Of a stretch of DNA of 64,000 nt, positions 46,807 through 56,363 are shown in pieces. This stretch comes from Planctomycetota bacterium. GTDB lineage: Bacteria; Planctomycetota; PLA2; JAEUHO01. The notes beneath the pieces are model-generated. The model was not told the origin of the DNA and ran no database searches. It saw nothing but the letters and a program-made list of their open reading frames with translations. Every line of letters starts with the position of its first letter. Position 1 is the first letter of the stretch. The position numbers and the translations under genes are program-made. The DNA lies in NCBI GenBank assembly GCA_028281445.1, contig JANQJW010000031.1:1-64000 (forward strand), given 5' to 3'.

Positions 46807-49800
46807 ATGGCAGCAACGGCCGGGTACTACATGCACCCCGCGGTCCACGGTGATCGCATCGTTTTCGTGTGCGAAGAAGCACTCTGGAGCGTCGACGTAG
46901 GAGGAGGCACCGCGCGCCGTCTCACTACAGCGCCCGGGGCCGCGTCGTTTCCGCAGATCTCGCCGGACGGCTGCAAGGTCGCCTACGCCGCGCGTGAGGA
47001 CGGGCCGGCCGACGTCTACGTCATGGATGCCGATGGCGGCTCCTCGCAACGCCTGACCTGGACCGGCGTGATGATGACCGCACCGGTTGGGTGGAACCGC
47101 GACGGAAGCGGCGTGATCTTCCGTACGAACGCGGAGCAGCCGTTCATGGGCGACATGCGCCTGCACGAGGTGCCTCTCGACGGCGGGCCGACGCGGGAGG
47201 TGCCCGTCGGCCCCGCGCGCGCAATCTCGTACGAGCCTAGCGGCAAGGGCGTGGTACTCGGCGTCAACACCGGCGATCCCGCCCGCTGGAAGCGCTACCG
47301 AGGCGGGACGGCCGGCCGCATCTGGATCGACCGCCAGGGGGACGGCCTGTTCGCACCACTGATCCACCTCGACGGCAACCTCGGCGCGCCCATGTGGATC
47401 GGCAAGCGCATCTTCTTCATCTCCGACCACGAAGGGCACGGAAACCTGTACTCGTGCACGCCGACCGGACGCGGCCTCCAGCGGCACACGCACCACGAGT
47501 CCTACTACGCACGGTTCGCGTCTACGGACGGCGAGCGCATCGTCTACCACGCGGGCGCCGACCTCTTCGTCTACGAAGTGGCCACCGGCAACACCGACAA
47601 GATCGCCATCACGCTGGGCAGCGCCCGCGATGCGCGCAATCGCAAGTTCGTGCCGGCCGCGCGGTTCCTCGAGAGTGCGAGCCTGCATCCCGCCGGACAC
47701 AGCCTGGCGGTCACGACGCGCGGTGGTGCGTACACGATGGCGCTCTGGGAAGGAGCGCCGCTGCGCCACGGCCCGGTCTCCTCGGCCCGCCAGCGCCTGA
47801 CGCGCTGGCTGCAGGACGGCAAGCGGATCGTCACGGTCAGCGACGAAAAGGGCGAAGAAGGGCTGGTCGTCATGCGCGCCGACGGAGGTGGACGACCCAA
47901 GCGCATCAACCGCGACTTCGGTCGCGCGCTCGATCTCGTCGTCGCGCCTGCCGGTGCCGAACGCGTCGCGTTCCACAACCACCGCCAGGAGGTCTGGGTC
48001 GTCGACTGCAAGAGCGGCGCTTCGAAGAAGATCGACGCCAGCGGTTTCGACCGCATCAAGGGGCTCGCTTGGTCGCCCGACGGTCGCTGGCTTGCGTACG
48101 GCTTCCCGGTTACGCACTACGCGTCCACGATCCGGCTCTACGACACCGAGAAGCAGAAGACCCACGAGATCACGCGTCCGGACTTTGCCGACTTCGGGCC
48201 CGCCTTCGATCCCGGCGGTAAGTACCTGTATTTCCTTTCCCTGCGTTCCTTCGACCCTGTCTACGACAGCCAGTACTTCGACCTCGGCTTCCCGCGCGGG
48301 GTCCAGCCCTGCCTCGTGCCGCTCTCGGCCGGCGAGCCTTCGCCCTTCGAGGTCGCCCACCGCGCGCCCCGCGCACCGAACGGCAAGCCGGATGGCAAGA
48401 CCACGTCGAAGAAGAGCAGCACGCGCGTCGACCTGGCCGGCATGGCGGACCGCGTGGTCGCGTTCCCCGTGCCCGAGGGGCGCTACACGAAGATTGCGGG
48501 CGGCCACCGGCGTGCGTTCTTCACGGTGCTGCCCGTCGAGGGCAGCCTCGGGGTCAACTGGAGTGACGCGGGGGAGCCGCCGGCGAAGGCCAGCCTGCAG
48601 GTCCACCGTTTCGAAGACCAGAAGACCGACACCTTGATCGCCGGCGTCACCAGCTTCGGCCTCGCCGCGGACGCCAAGACGCTGCTCGCGCGCGTGGGCA
48701 ACCGCCTGCGTGTACTACCGGCGTCCGCCGATGCCAAGGACCTGACGCCGAAGACCGACGCCGGACGTGCGACGGGCTGGATCGACCTCGGACGCCTGCG
48801 GGCGGCCGTCGATCCGGGCGCCGAGTGGCAGCAGATGTTCGACGAGGCTTGGCGCCTCCAGCGCGATCACTTCTGGGATGCGCAGATGTCGAAGATCGAC
48901 TGGAACGACGTGCACAAGCGCTACCGCCCGCTTGTGGGTCGCGTCGCCAGTCGCAGCGAGTTCTCCGACCTCGTCTGGGAGATGCAGGGCGAGCTCGGAA
49001 CCTCGCATTGCTACGAGATGGGTGGCGACTACCGGCCCGTGCCGGCCTGGTACCAGGGCATCCTCGGCGCCGACATCGAGTACTCGCCGCGCACGAAGCA
49101 GTGGATCGTGCGACGCATTCCACGCGGCGACTCGTGGATTCCGGGTGCGCGCTCGCCGCTCGCGATGCCGGGCGTTGATGTTCGCGAAGGCGACCGGATC
49201 CTCTCCATCGACGGCACGCGCTTGAGCGCTACGCGGTCTCCCGCGTCGTGCCTCGTCAACCAGGCGGGGCGGGCGGTCGTGCTCGAGATCCAGAGCCGGG
49301 GCAAGAAGCGCCAGGTCACGGTTCAGACGCTCACGAACGAGATGCCGCTGCGCTATCGCGACTGGGTCGAGGCGAATCGCGCGCGCGTTCACGAGGCGAC
49401 GAGCGGGCGCGTCGGCTACGTGCACGTGCCCAACATGGGCCCGGTCGGCTACAGCGAGTTCCATCGCTACTACAAGCACGAGTTCGATCGCCCGGGCTTG
49501 ATCGTGGACGTTCGCTACAACGGCGGCGGGCACGTGTCGCAGCTACTGCTCGAGAAGCTCGCGCGCAAGCGCATCGGCTACGGCTACATGCGTTGGATGG
49601 GAACGGACTCCTACCCCGGCGAGGCGCCGATGGGGCCGATGGTCGCGCTGACCAACGAGTTCGCCGGCTCCGACGGCGACATCTTCAGCCACAGCTTCAA
49701 GCTGATGGGTCTGGGGCCCCTGATCGGCAAGCGCACGTGGGGGGGGGTCGTCGGCATCTGGCCGCGGCATGCCCTGGTCGACGGCACGATCACAACGCAG

Positions 49801-50034
49801 GCGGAGTTCGCGCACTGGTTCGAGGACGTGGGCTGGGGCGTGGAGAACTACGGCACGGATCCCGACATTGATGTCGACATCAAGCCGCAGGACTGGGTGG
49901 CGGGCGTCGATCCGCAGCTCGACCGCGCGCTCGTCGAGATCGAGAAGATCATCAAGCGGGAGAAGCCGGGTCTTCCCAGCTTCAAGCGCCTGCCCAAGCT
50001 TGCGCCCCCCAAGCTGCCCAAGCGCCCCGGGTAG
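46807..50034 (+). CDS. Tricorn-type S41 protease
   Basis: A 1075-residue protein. N-terminal beta-propellers (about residues 1-640) contain repeated FPQISPDGCKVAYAAREDGPADVYVMDADGG and LAWSPDGRWLAYGFPVTHY blades. Next come a core C1 helical segment (about 670-760, EWQQMFDEAWRLQRDHFWDAQM), a PDZ domain (about 760-855), and the S41 catalytic core with DVRYNGGGHVSQLLLEKL and NEFAGSDGDIFSHSFK (nucleophile Ser about 954). Tricorn degrades peptides released by other proteases. No signal peptide is evident. The propeller region is interrupted by a Lys-rich linker (NGKPDGKTTSKKSSTRV). Followed after ten bases by the first of two selenoprotein genes. Confidence 0.9.
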   Translation: MAATAGYYMHPAVHGDRIVFVCEEALWSVDVGGGTARRLTTAPGAASFPQISPDGCKVAYAAREDGPADVYVMDADGGSSQRLTWTGVMMTAPVGWNRDGSGVIFRTNAEQPFMGDMRLHEVPLDGGPTREVPVGPARAISYEPSGKGVVLGVNTGDPARWKRYRGGTAGRIWIDRQGDGLFAPLIHLDGNLGAPMWIGKRIFFISDHEGHGNLYSCTPTGRGLQRHTHHESYYARFASTDGERIVYHAGADLFVYEVATGNTDKIAITLGSARDARNRKFVPAARFLESASLHPAGHSLAVTTRGGAYTMALWEGAPLRHGPVSSARQRLTRWLQDGKRIVTVSDEKGEEGLVVMRADGGGRPKRINRDFGRALDLVVAPAGAERVAFHNHRQEVWVVDCKSGASKKIDASGFDRIKGLAWSPDGRWLAYGFPVTHYASTIRLYDTEKQKTHEITRPDFADFGPAFDPGGKYLYFLSLRSFDPVYDSQYFDLGFPRGVQPCLVPLSAGEPSPFEVAHRAPRAPNGKPDGKTTSKKSSTRVDLAGMADRVVAFPVPEGRYTKIAGGHRRAFFTVLPVEGSLGVNWSDAGEPPAKASLQVHRFEDQKTDTLIAGVTSFGLAADAKTLLARVGNRLRVLPASADAKDLTPKTDAGRATGWIDLGRLRAAVDPGAEWQQMFDEAWRLQRDHFWDAQMSKIDWNDVHKRYRPLVGRVASRSEFSDLVWEMQGELGTSHCYEMGGDYRPVPAWYQGILGADIEYSPRTKQWIVRRIPRGDSWIPGARSPLAMPGVDVREGDRILSIDGTRLSATRSPASCLVNQAGRAVVLEIQSRGKKRQVTVQTLTNEMPLRYRDWVEANRARVHEATSGRVGYVHVPNMGPVGYSEFHRYYKHEFDRPGLIVDVRYNGGGHVSQLLLEKLARKRIGYGYMRWMGTDSYPGEAPMGPMVALTNEFAGSDGDIFSHSFKLMGLGPLIGKRTWGGVVGIWPRHALVDGTITTQAEFAHWFEDVGWGVENYGTDPDIDVDIKPQDWVAGVDPQLDRALVEIEKIIKREKPGLPSFKRLPKLAPPKLPKRPG

Positions 50035-50044
50035 GATCATCCGG

Positions 50045-51088
50045 ATGCGCGCGCTCGCCGTCCTCGTGGTCGTCGTCCTGCTTGCCTCCGTGCTCTTGGC
50101 GACGGCAGGCCCGGTCCGGGCCAGGCCCTCCGGGGCGGTCATCAAGGACCTCAGGCTGGGCGAACACTGGTACGGCCGCGAGATCACCATCGACGACCTC
50201 GAGGGCAAGGTCGTCCTGTTCGTGCTTTGGGGGTCGTGAGTCGGGTGCCGGCAAGCGACGCCGCACATGGTCGGTCTGGCCGAGCGGCTCCGGGGATCGC
50301 CGTTCCACCTGGTGGCGACGCACACCCACGACAACGTCACGAAGAACGAGGTCCTCGCCTTCCTCCGCGCCAACGGCGTCGGCCCGCACGCGCCGAACTT
50401 CACTGTCACGAAGCTCGGCGGCCACCCCAAGGTCAAGGGCAACGGCATCCTCGTTCCCTACTCGGCCGTTTTCGATCATCGAGGCAAGCTGGTTTACGAG
50501 CACATGAGTGGCTCCTATCACGGTGGCGACGGCTGGACGATGATCGAGCACGTCGATGCGAAGCTCGCCGAAGTGCCGGCGATCTACGTGGGCGCGCAGC
50601 CCTACGAGCACGCGAGCACGCTCGCGAAGAAGATCGCAATGGGGCGTTTGGCAGGGACGGTTGCGAAGATCGAGAAGGGGCGCCAGACGCCTGAGGCCGA
50701 GGCCCGGGCCGAGCTCGATCGCCTCCACGCGGCCGTCAAGCGCCATCGGGACCGCGCCATGGCAGACGCCCTCGCGCTGGAAGGCACGCGTCCGAGCGAG
50801 CTCGTTGCTTCGCTCCGAAAGCTCTCGAAGGCGCTGAAGGGAACGACGCTCGTTGCCGATGTCGACGCGAAGCTGGCGGCGATGGAGGGCTCCCCCGGGC
50901 TTGCCAAGGCCCTTGAAATCGAGAAGGGCTTCTGGAAGACGGCGAGGAGCTGGAACAAGCTCAAAGAGAAGAAACGCACGGAGGCCGCGGCGGCGCGAAC
51001 CGTGAAGAAGCTCGAGAAGCTGATCGCGGGAAGCGAGGACCTCCCCATCTCGGAGACCGTCGAGGCCTTCCTCGCCGATCTTCGCTGA
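50045..51088 (+). CDS. Exported thioredoxin-fold selenoprotein (U-x-x-C), copy 1
   Basis: A 347-residue protein when the TGA at 50237-50239 is read as Sec65. Signal peptide: residues 1-26 (VLVVVVLLASVLLATAGPVRA). Then a TlpA/ResA-like thioredoxin start (REITIDDLEGKVVLFVLWGS), U65-V-G-C68, and in the same frame RQATPHMVGLAERLRG, a TlpA-like core (NFTVTKLGGHPKVKGNGIL, SAVFDHRGKLVYEHMSG), and a helical, charged C-terminal half (about 200-345). Family members have W-x-x-C-x-x-C here, so Sec takes the place of the attacking Cys. The next gene is a full-length paralogue with Sec at the matching place, strong evidence against chance. A UGA-proximal hairpin is at 50245-50266. It probably acts as a periplasmic disulfide/selenylsulfide reductase. 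Ten bases after the tricorn gene. Confidence 0.92.
50245..50266 (+). promoter_or_regulatory. SECIS-like hairpin, selenoprotein copy 1
   Basis: GTG-(C bulge)-CGGC, loop AAGCGAC, GCCG-CAC: seven pairs and a single bulge, with a G in the loop 16 nt after the UGA. The position and size are right for a bacterial SECIS inside the reading frame. Confidence 0.65.
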
Positions 51089-51164
51089 CTCGGCGTACGC
51101 GTCTTGGGGCCATCGTCTGCATGCGCCTCCGCGTACGATTGGCCGACCACGAGGAGATTCCACG

Positions 51165-52226
51165 ATGAGGTTCTTCTACACCTTGCTCCTGGCGGGCGCG
51201 CTTGGCATCGGCGCGCTGGCCGCTCTCGCGGAGGACGGCGGTCCGGGCGACGTCTCGGAGACCAGCACGTCCACGATCAACGACATCCAGCTTGGCACCT
51301 ACTGGTTCGGGCCTGAGCTCACGGTCGAGGCCCTGCGCGGCAAGGTCGTGCTGCTCGAGATCTGGGGGCAGTGAGTAGGCTGCAAGGCGATTACGCCTCA
51401 CCTGGTCCGTGCGGCCAAGGATCTCGAAGGCAAGCCCTTCCACCTCATTGCCTCCTACTGCCAGAGCGGAAGCGACAAGCAGAAGATGGTCGCCTACCTC
51501 AAGGCGAACGGCATGTCGCCTTTCCCGCCGAATCTCACCGTGACGAAGCAGTCTCGACACCCGGACGTCAAGGGAAACGGCTACGTGCCCTACGGCATCG
51601 TGTTCGACCACACCGGCAAGCTCGTCTACCACCACATGAGCGGCTCCTACCACGGGGGCAACGGCCAGGAGATGATCGAGGTCGCCAAGGCACTGGTGGA
51701 GAAGGCGCCGGTCATCTACCTGGGTGAAGAGCCATTCCGCAAGGTGGACGCGCTTGCCCAGCAGGTTTCGAAGGGGAAGGGGCTGGGCGCCCTCGACCGA
51801 AAGATCCGCTTGCAGATGGAGGCCGCTGCCGACGATGCGACCAAGGCGGAACTCACGCGCTTGCTCGAGCTCATCGGTGCGTACCAGATGCGCCGACTCG
51901 ATGAGGCCAAGGCGCTCGAGAAGACGCAGCCGAGCAAGGTGATTCCCGCGCTCAAGGCCCTCTGCAAGGAGTCCAAGGGGACGCTATTGGCGGACCAGAT
52001 GGAAGCCAACCTCAAGCAGGCGACGGAGTCCAAGCACCTGAAGGAGGCCATCGCCATCGAGAAGGGCTTCGCCAAGGCCGTGAAGGGCTGGGAGAAGCTC
52101 AAGGAGAAGAAGCGCACGGACAAGGTCCGAGTGCGGCTCGTCAAGAAGCTCGAGAAGCTGATCGACGGCAAGGACCACCTACCGATCAGCAAGACCGTCG
52201 AGGCGTTCCTGGCGGACCTTCGCTAG
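51165..52226 (+). CDS. Exported thioredoxin-fold selenoprotein (U-x-x-C), copy 2
   Basis: A 353-residue paralogue of the preceding gene when the TGA at 51372-51374 is read as Sec70. Signal peptide: residues 1-22 (YTLLLAGALGIGALAALA). Then LTVEALRGKVVLLEIWGQ, U70-V-G-C73 and in the same frame KAITPHLVRAAKDLEGKPFHLIAS. Shared with copy 1: P-x-L/F-T-V-T-K, HPxVKGNG, VFDHxGKLVY-H/E-HMSGSYHGG, and the common end SxTVEAFLADLR. The C-terminal half is helical and Lys/Glu-rich. One extra Cys (SYCQSG) follows the active site. Clear ATG with GGAG upstream. The two copies arose by tandem duplication but have diverged widely, so the Sec has been kept by selection. Confidence 0.92.
51375..51403 (+). promoter_or_regulatory. 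SECIS-like hairpin, selenoprotein copy 2
   Basis: AGGCG-ATTA-CGCCT (51385-51398) is a perfect 5-bp stem starting 10 nt after the UGA, with outer AGG/CCT pairs possible across an internal loop. If the closing G-C opens, the loop begins with G 15 nt after the UGA. Confidence 0.6.
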
Positions 52227-52238
52227 CCGTTGCTACCG

Positions 52239-54092
52239 CTACGGGGCGCCGACGAGGAAGCGCTTGCTGCCCGGGTCGTCTGCTTCGACGGTCTGGTGGG
52301 GCAGCCCGTGCGCCGCCGGCTTGCCGTCCACGCTGCGGAAGGGGATCGGGCTGACCGGCTCCTCGTCGTGCCGTTCGATTCGGCCGCGCAGAAGGTGGTA
52401 GAGCCAGCGCGGGGTGCGCCAGATGTTCTGCACGACGCCCGCCATGCCGATGAGCTGCGCGCCGGCGTCTGCGAAGTGCCCGCGGCGGTTCTTCGGCAAC
52501 ACGAGGGCCTTCAGCAGCCGCAGCGGGTTGTAAAAGAACATGTAGCCGATGAGCACGTTGAGCTGTTTGCTCCACGGACGCTTGTGCTTGGACGCTACCA
52601 GGTGGTTCCCGTCGATCATGTGGGGTTCGATTGGGCGGCCGTTCACCGACTTGTACGCGGTACCGGTCGAATACAGCTCCTTGTTGGTCTTCGTGCCCGG
52701 AGCCGGCGAGAGCAGGAGCACCTGCGCGGACATCGCGTTGGCGTTCCGCAGCAGCTGGAGCTGGTTGATGAGGCCGCGGGGGCTCTTGAAGCTGATCAAC
52801 GGCTGCGTGTCGTCGTGCATGAGCATGGGCATCGGGTGGATGCCGTTTCGCCAGATCAGCTGGAACGCCTCGCGCGTCTTGTCGACGGACTGGCCCTTCT
52901 TGATGAAGGTCGCCGTCATGTCCTCCACGCCGAGCCACAGCGCCTTGCAGCCGCCGTCGCGGGCGCGGCGTAGGTGGTCGCGCATCTGCAGCGTGTCGTG
53001 GACGGTCACTTCCGTGCCCCACGAGATGCGCTTACCCATCCGTGTGCCGCCGTCGACGGTCGTGCTCGCGATCTCCTCGATGATCTCGATCGAGCGCGGC
53101 TTGCGATTGAAGAAGTTGTCGTCCGAGCCGAAGAAGAAGCGGATGCCGTACTCCTCGTACAGCGTCTTCATCTCGTTCGCGATGCGTTGGGGGCTCTTGC
53201 GGCGATCCTTGTGCTGGTTGTAGGCGGGGATCGGGCAGTACGGGCAGCGGAACTTGCACCCATAGGTCATCTCGATGGCGGAGATGGGGGTGTACTTGCG
53301 GATGCGGTTCTTATCAATCGGCCGGTCGCCCAGCGTCTGCTTCCGGCTCGGCCGCTCCATCACCCGGTAGCCGTGAATGGGATGGGGGAGTTCGTCGAGA
53401 TCACCGAGCAGCCGCTGAATGCCGGTGTCGACCAGCGCCTCGGGGACCTTGCCCTCCTCGGCGATGGGGTACACGAGCCCGGGCATGTGATCGAAGGCGC
53501 CTTGGTCCTTGGCGCGCAGGAAGGCGCCACGGAGGGGCTCGTCCGTCGCCCGCTCCGTCAGGAGCACGTCGAGGAACTCCAGGAAGACGGGCAGCTCGCC
53601 CGTGACCGCGATGTCGGGGCGGTACGGGTTCTCTTCGTCCGCGCTGAAGGCGTCCCACGGCATGTAGTACATGTGCGGGCCGCCCGCGATGACCAGCGGA
53701 CGCTTGCCGGGGTCGATCCGGCAGACGTCGCGGAGCATCTCCTTCATGCGGCCCGAATGGATCATCATGCTCGAGGCCATGAAGAGGTCGGGGACCTGGC
53801 CGTCGAGCTTCATGCGCGAGGGCTTGAAGTTGCGGTTCCACGTCTGCAGCACGACGCGGGTCTTGTCGAAGCGCGCCTCGTGCAGCGCGCCGCCCAGGGC
53901 CCGCACGCCGCCCGGCGACATCCGCCGGTCGACGAAGTAGAACGGCAGCATGCGCGTGCGGTGATCGAAGGCGTAGGCCGCCACGCTGCGCAGATCGTGG
54001 CGCTGGGCGTGCTGCTTGAGGCGCTCCCGGAGCGCGGTCACGGTCCCGGGCTTGAGCAGCTCGTCGCCCTTCTCGCGAAACGGCAGTTCCAT
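52239..54092 (-). CDS. B12-binding-like radical SAM protein
   Basis: A 617-residue protein. Residues about 65-200 resemble a cobalamin-binding-type Rossmann domain (DLFMASSMMIHSGRMKEML, RPLVIAGGPHMYYMPW). Residues 265-520 form the radical SAM core with C279-x3-C283-x2-C286 (YGCKFRCPYC), then FFFGSDDNFFNRKPR and ALWLGVEDMTATFIKKGQ. An unassigned C-terminal region follows. It should generate the 5'-deoxyadenosyl radical from SAM; members of this class methylate unreactive carbons or carry out lipid or cofactor steps. The substrate is unknown. It is followed by the spermidine-synthase-like gene on the same strand. Convergent with selenoprotein copy 2. Confidence 0.87.
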   Translation of the reverse strand: MELPFREKGDELLKPGTVTALRERLKQHAQRHDLRSVAAYAFDHRTRMLPFYFVDRRMSPGGVRALGGALHEARFDKTRVVLQTWNRNFKPSRMKLDGQVPDLFMASSMMIHSGRMKEMLRDVCRIDPGKRPLVIAGGPHMYYMPWDAFSADEENPYRPDIAVTGELPVFLEFLDVLLTERATDEPLRGAFLRAKDQGAFDHMPGLVYPIAEEGKVPEALVDTGIQRLLGDLDELPHPIHGYRVMERPSRKQTLGDRPIDKNRIRKYTPISAIEMTYGCKFRCPYCPIPAYNQHKDRRKSPQRIANEMKTLYEEYGIRFFFGSDDNFFNRKPRSIEIIEEIASTTVDGGTRMGKRISWGTEVTVHDTLQMRDHLRRARDGGCKALWLGVEDMTATFIKKGQSVDKTREAFQLIWRNGIHPMPMLMHDDTQPLISFKSPRGLINQLQLLRNANAMSAQVLLLSPAPGTKTNKELYSTGTAYKSVNGRPIEPHMIDGNHLVASKHKRPWSKQLNVLIGYMFFYNPLRLLKALVLPKNRRGHFADAGAQLIGMAGVVQNIWRTPRWLYHLLRGRIERHDEEPVSPIPFRSVDGKPAAHGLPHQTVEADDPGSKRFLVGAP

Positions 54093-54124
54093 GCGGTCTC
54101 CTTCGCCGGGGGCAGCATACCGCG

Positions 54125-54895
54125 TCAGCGGCCGATCGGACGCCTCCCCTGCGCCAGACCCTGGGCCGTGGGCGTCGAATCGGGAGACCGGGCGAGATAG
54201 ACGGTATTCACTTCGTCACGGTCTGCGAGCGGGTTGAAGAACTCGATGCGCTCGGCCTCGACCCAGGGAAAGACCGCGTGGAGATTGTCGAGGAAGCCCT
54301 CATTCGCGGCTCCCGTGGACCACAGGGCGAAGACCCCGCCGGGGGCGAGGCGGCGCGCAACGGCCTCGAGAGCCGGGCGCTCGTAGAAGTGGGCATGGCC
54401 GGCGTGGAGCAGCGCGTCCGGTGCGTGGTCGATGTCCACCAGGATCGCGCCGTACCCGCCCGCCGGATGCAGGACGTCGGCGACGGACTCGTCGGTGGCC
54501 AGCACGAAGAAGTCGCCGCGCAGCAGCCGGCAGCGCGTGTCGGCCGCGAGCTGGCGTCCGAGGGGGCCGAGTCCCTCGTCGTGCCAGCGGATCACCTCGG
54601 GCAGCAGCTCGACGACGGTGACCGAACGCACGCGCTCGTAGCCGAGGGCTGCCCACGCGGTGTAGCCGAGGCCGAGCCCGCCGACCAGGACGTCGAAGGG
54701 ACCGTCCCCGGCTTGGGGAATCGCAAGCTGCGCGAGTGCATGTTCGGACTCGTTGACGAGACTCGACATGAGCAGGTCGTCGTTCAGTTTGACCTCGTAG
54801 ACCTCGAGGCCCGCGTGCCCGGGCAGCGCGCGCCGGCGCAGGATCAACTCGCCAAGCGGCGTCGTGCGATGGTCCAGCTCCTCGAACGCGGGCAC
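54125..54895 (-). CDS. Spermidine-synthase-like SAM-fold protein
   Basis: A 256-residue protein of the polyamine aminopropyltransferase-like fold. The cofactor loop reads VLVGGLGLGYTAWAALGY, followed by VTVVELLPEVIRWHD (acidic end of strand 2), YGAILVDIDHAPDALLH and LAPGGVFALWS. The acidic putrescine-site residues of true SpeE are not obvious, so it may be a methyltransferase-like relative. GTG start two bases past the stop of the GAF-like gene: tightly coupled. Confidence 0.78.
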   Translation of the reverse strand: MPAFEELDHRTTPLGELILRRRALPGHAGLEVYEVKLNDDLLMSSLVNESEHALAQLAIPQAGDGPFDVLVGGLGLGYTAWAALGYERVRSVTVVELLPEVIRWHDEGLGPLGRQLAADTRCRLLRGDFFVLATDESVADVLHPAGGYGAILVDIDHAPDALLHAGHAHFYERPALEAVARRLAPGGVFALWSTGAANEGFLDNLHAVFPWVEAERIEFFNPLADRDEVNTVYLARSPDSTPTAQGLAQGRRPIGR

Positions 54896-54896
54896 G

Positions 54897-55403
54897 TCAG
54901 TCCGCCTGCGCGCCGGCCATGTCGATGAGGCCGCCGAGGGAGGACAGGGCGTACATGTCGGGGTCGCGGAAGGGCTTCGAGTTCTCGCCCAGGAAGATGA
55001 CCACGACGCCGGACGGCGCCGCATCGTCTGCTTCTCGCGTGATGGGGAATCCGAAGATGTCGACGACGCCCAGCGTGCGCATGAGGAAGGCCTCGATCTG
55101 CTCCTGGTCTTCGTCCAGGTCGAGCGCGCTGACCATGCGATTGCGATCACGCGCCATCTCGACGACACGTGCCTCGATCGTCTCGAGGCGGGCCTGGTCG
55201 AGCCGGGGGAGGTTCTCGACGGCCGGTGCAGGATCCGCGGCCGCAGCAGCCCAGCCGCTCGTGTCGATGTAGATCGAGCAGCCCTCCGCGCCGTAGTGGT
55301 TCGCCAGGCCGGTCACGAGACGCCTCTGGAACTCGTCGGCCGGAAGACCGGGTGCCTGTGCGGCCATGCCGAAGAGGAACCGGAAAATCGACGCGTCGGC
55401 CAC
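54897..55403 (-). CDS. GAF-like domain protein
   Basis: A 168-residue cytosolic protein. The layout (helix, GAEGCSIYIDTSGWA strand, long helix RLDQARLETIEARVVEMARD, then SGVVVIFLGENSKPFRDPDMYALSSLGGLIDMA) looks like a GAF or PAS-like sensor fold, with the final helix typical of GAF domains ('F...D...L..la..i'). No output domain is attached. Its coupling to the spermidine-synthase-like gene suggests a regulatory or partner subunit. The family call is by fold impression. Confidence 0.55.
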   Translation of the reverse strand: MADASIFRFLFGMAAQAPGLPADEFQRRLVTGLANHYGAEGCSIYIDTSGWAAAAADPAPAVENLPRLDQARLETIEARVVEMARDRNRMVSALDLDEDQEQIEAFLMRTLGVVDIFGFPITREADDAAPSGVVVIFLGENSKPFRDPDMYALSSLGGLIDMAGAQAD

Positions 55404-55655
55404 GTGGCACTCCTCCGTGGGGGAAGCCTACCCCAGCGATCCCGGCCGACGAACATTCACCTTCAAACCACCCGAGCGAAACGCCAGTGGCCCGCTCGAC
55501 ATGCGCCGTGATGTCGGCCTCAAGGAGGCACCGGACGCGCGTCTGCCAAGGTGAGGGGCTGATGGGCTCCACGGCGCCGTTCATGGGCGCGGGAGCGCCG
55601 CGGCTGGTGACGTTCGGGGCGGTCCTGGGGTCGGCGCCGCCTCCTGCCGATCGGC

Positions 55656-56261
55656 CTACGCCGCCTCGTTCTCTTCGTCGTCGTAGTGCGTGTCGAAGCA
55701 CGTGGGGCACAGGCCATGGCTGAACTTCGCGTCGCTGTGATTCTGGATGTAGGTCTCGACCTTCTCCCACGCGTCCTCGTCGTTGCGGATCTTCTTGCAG
55801 TACATGCAGATGGGCAGGATGCCCTGCAGGGTCTGGATGTGCTCGACCGCCGCTTCGAGCTCGCGCACGCGGGCGGCAAGCGCCGACTGCAGCCCGACGA
55901 TGCGGACGCCGCACGAAACGCGGGCGCGCAGCTCGTCGCGATGGAACGGCTTGACGACGTAGTCATCCGCACCCGCCTCGAGGCCGAAGACGACGTCCTC
56001 GCGGCGGTTCATGCTCGTCAGGAGGATGATGTAGGTCTCGTTGGCCTGATCGGATGCACGGATGCGCCGGCACACCTCGACACCGTCGACGCCGGGCATG
56101 ATGCGATCCAGGATCACGAGCTTCGGTGCGTCCGGTCCCTGCATCACGGCCCAGGCGGCATCTCCGCCTTCGGCGAGCACGACCTCGTGGCCCCAGTCCG
56201 CGAGCATGGCCTTCACCATGCGGCGCGAGACAGGATTGTCTTCAGCCAGCAGGACCTTCAC
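55656..56261 (-). CDS. Response regulator with C-terminal Cys-rich helical extension
   Basis: A 201-residue protein. Residues 1-122 are a receiver domain: acidic pocket E7/D8, phosphoacceptor D52 (LVILDRIMPGVDG), T/S switch (LLTSMN) and conserved Lys (DDYVVKPFH). Residues 130-150 form a coiled coil (QSALAARVRELEAAVEHIQTLQGIL). The tail has ICMYCKKIRNDEDAWEKVETYIQNH and LCPTC, a four-Cys pattern that could bind zinc or Fe-S and is common at the end of PAS/HisKA-associated receivers. No DNA-binding domain. GTG start preceded by GGAG. No cognate kinase in the window. Confidence 0.85.
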   Translation of the reverse strand: MKVLLAEDNPVSRRMVKAMLADWGHEVVLAEGGDAAWAVMQGPDAPKLVILDRIMPGVDGVEVCRRIRASDQANETYIILLTSMNRREDVVFGLEAGADDYVVKPFHRDELRARVSCGVRIVGLQSALAARVRELEAAVEHIQTLQGILPICMYCKKIRNDEDAWEKVETYIQNHSDAKFSHGLCPTCFDTHYDDEENEAA

Positions 56262-56363
56262 CGGAGCTCCCCAGCCGCGTGTGGAAGCGGCACACCCTCG
56301 TATCGGCGGCGTCGCCGAAGGCACTTGAGAGGCGGGAATCCCGTGTGAACGCGGCCGAAGGCG

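Noticed and set aside
55404..55655. A tRNA-Sec (selC) candidate around the TTCAAA at about 55460
   Set aside because: No long acceptor arm, no extended variable arm and no GTTCGA T-loop can be placed around it.
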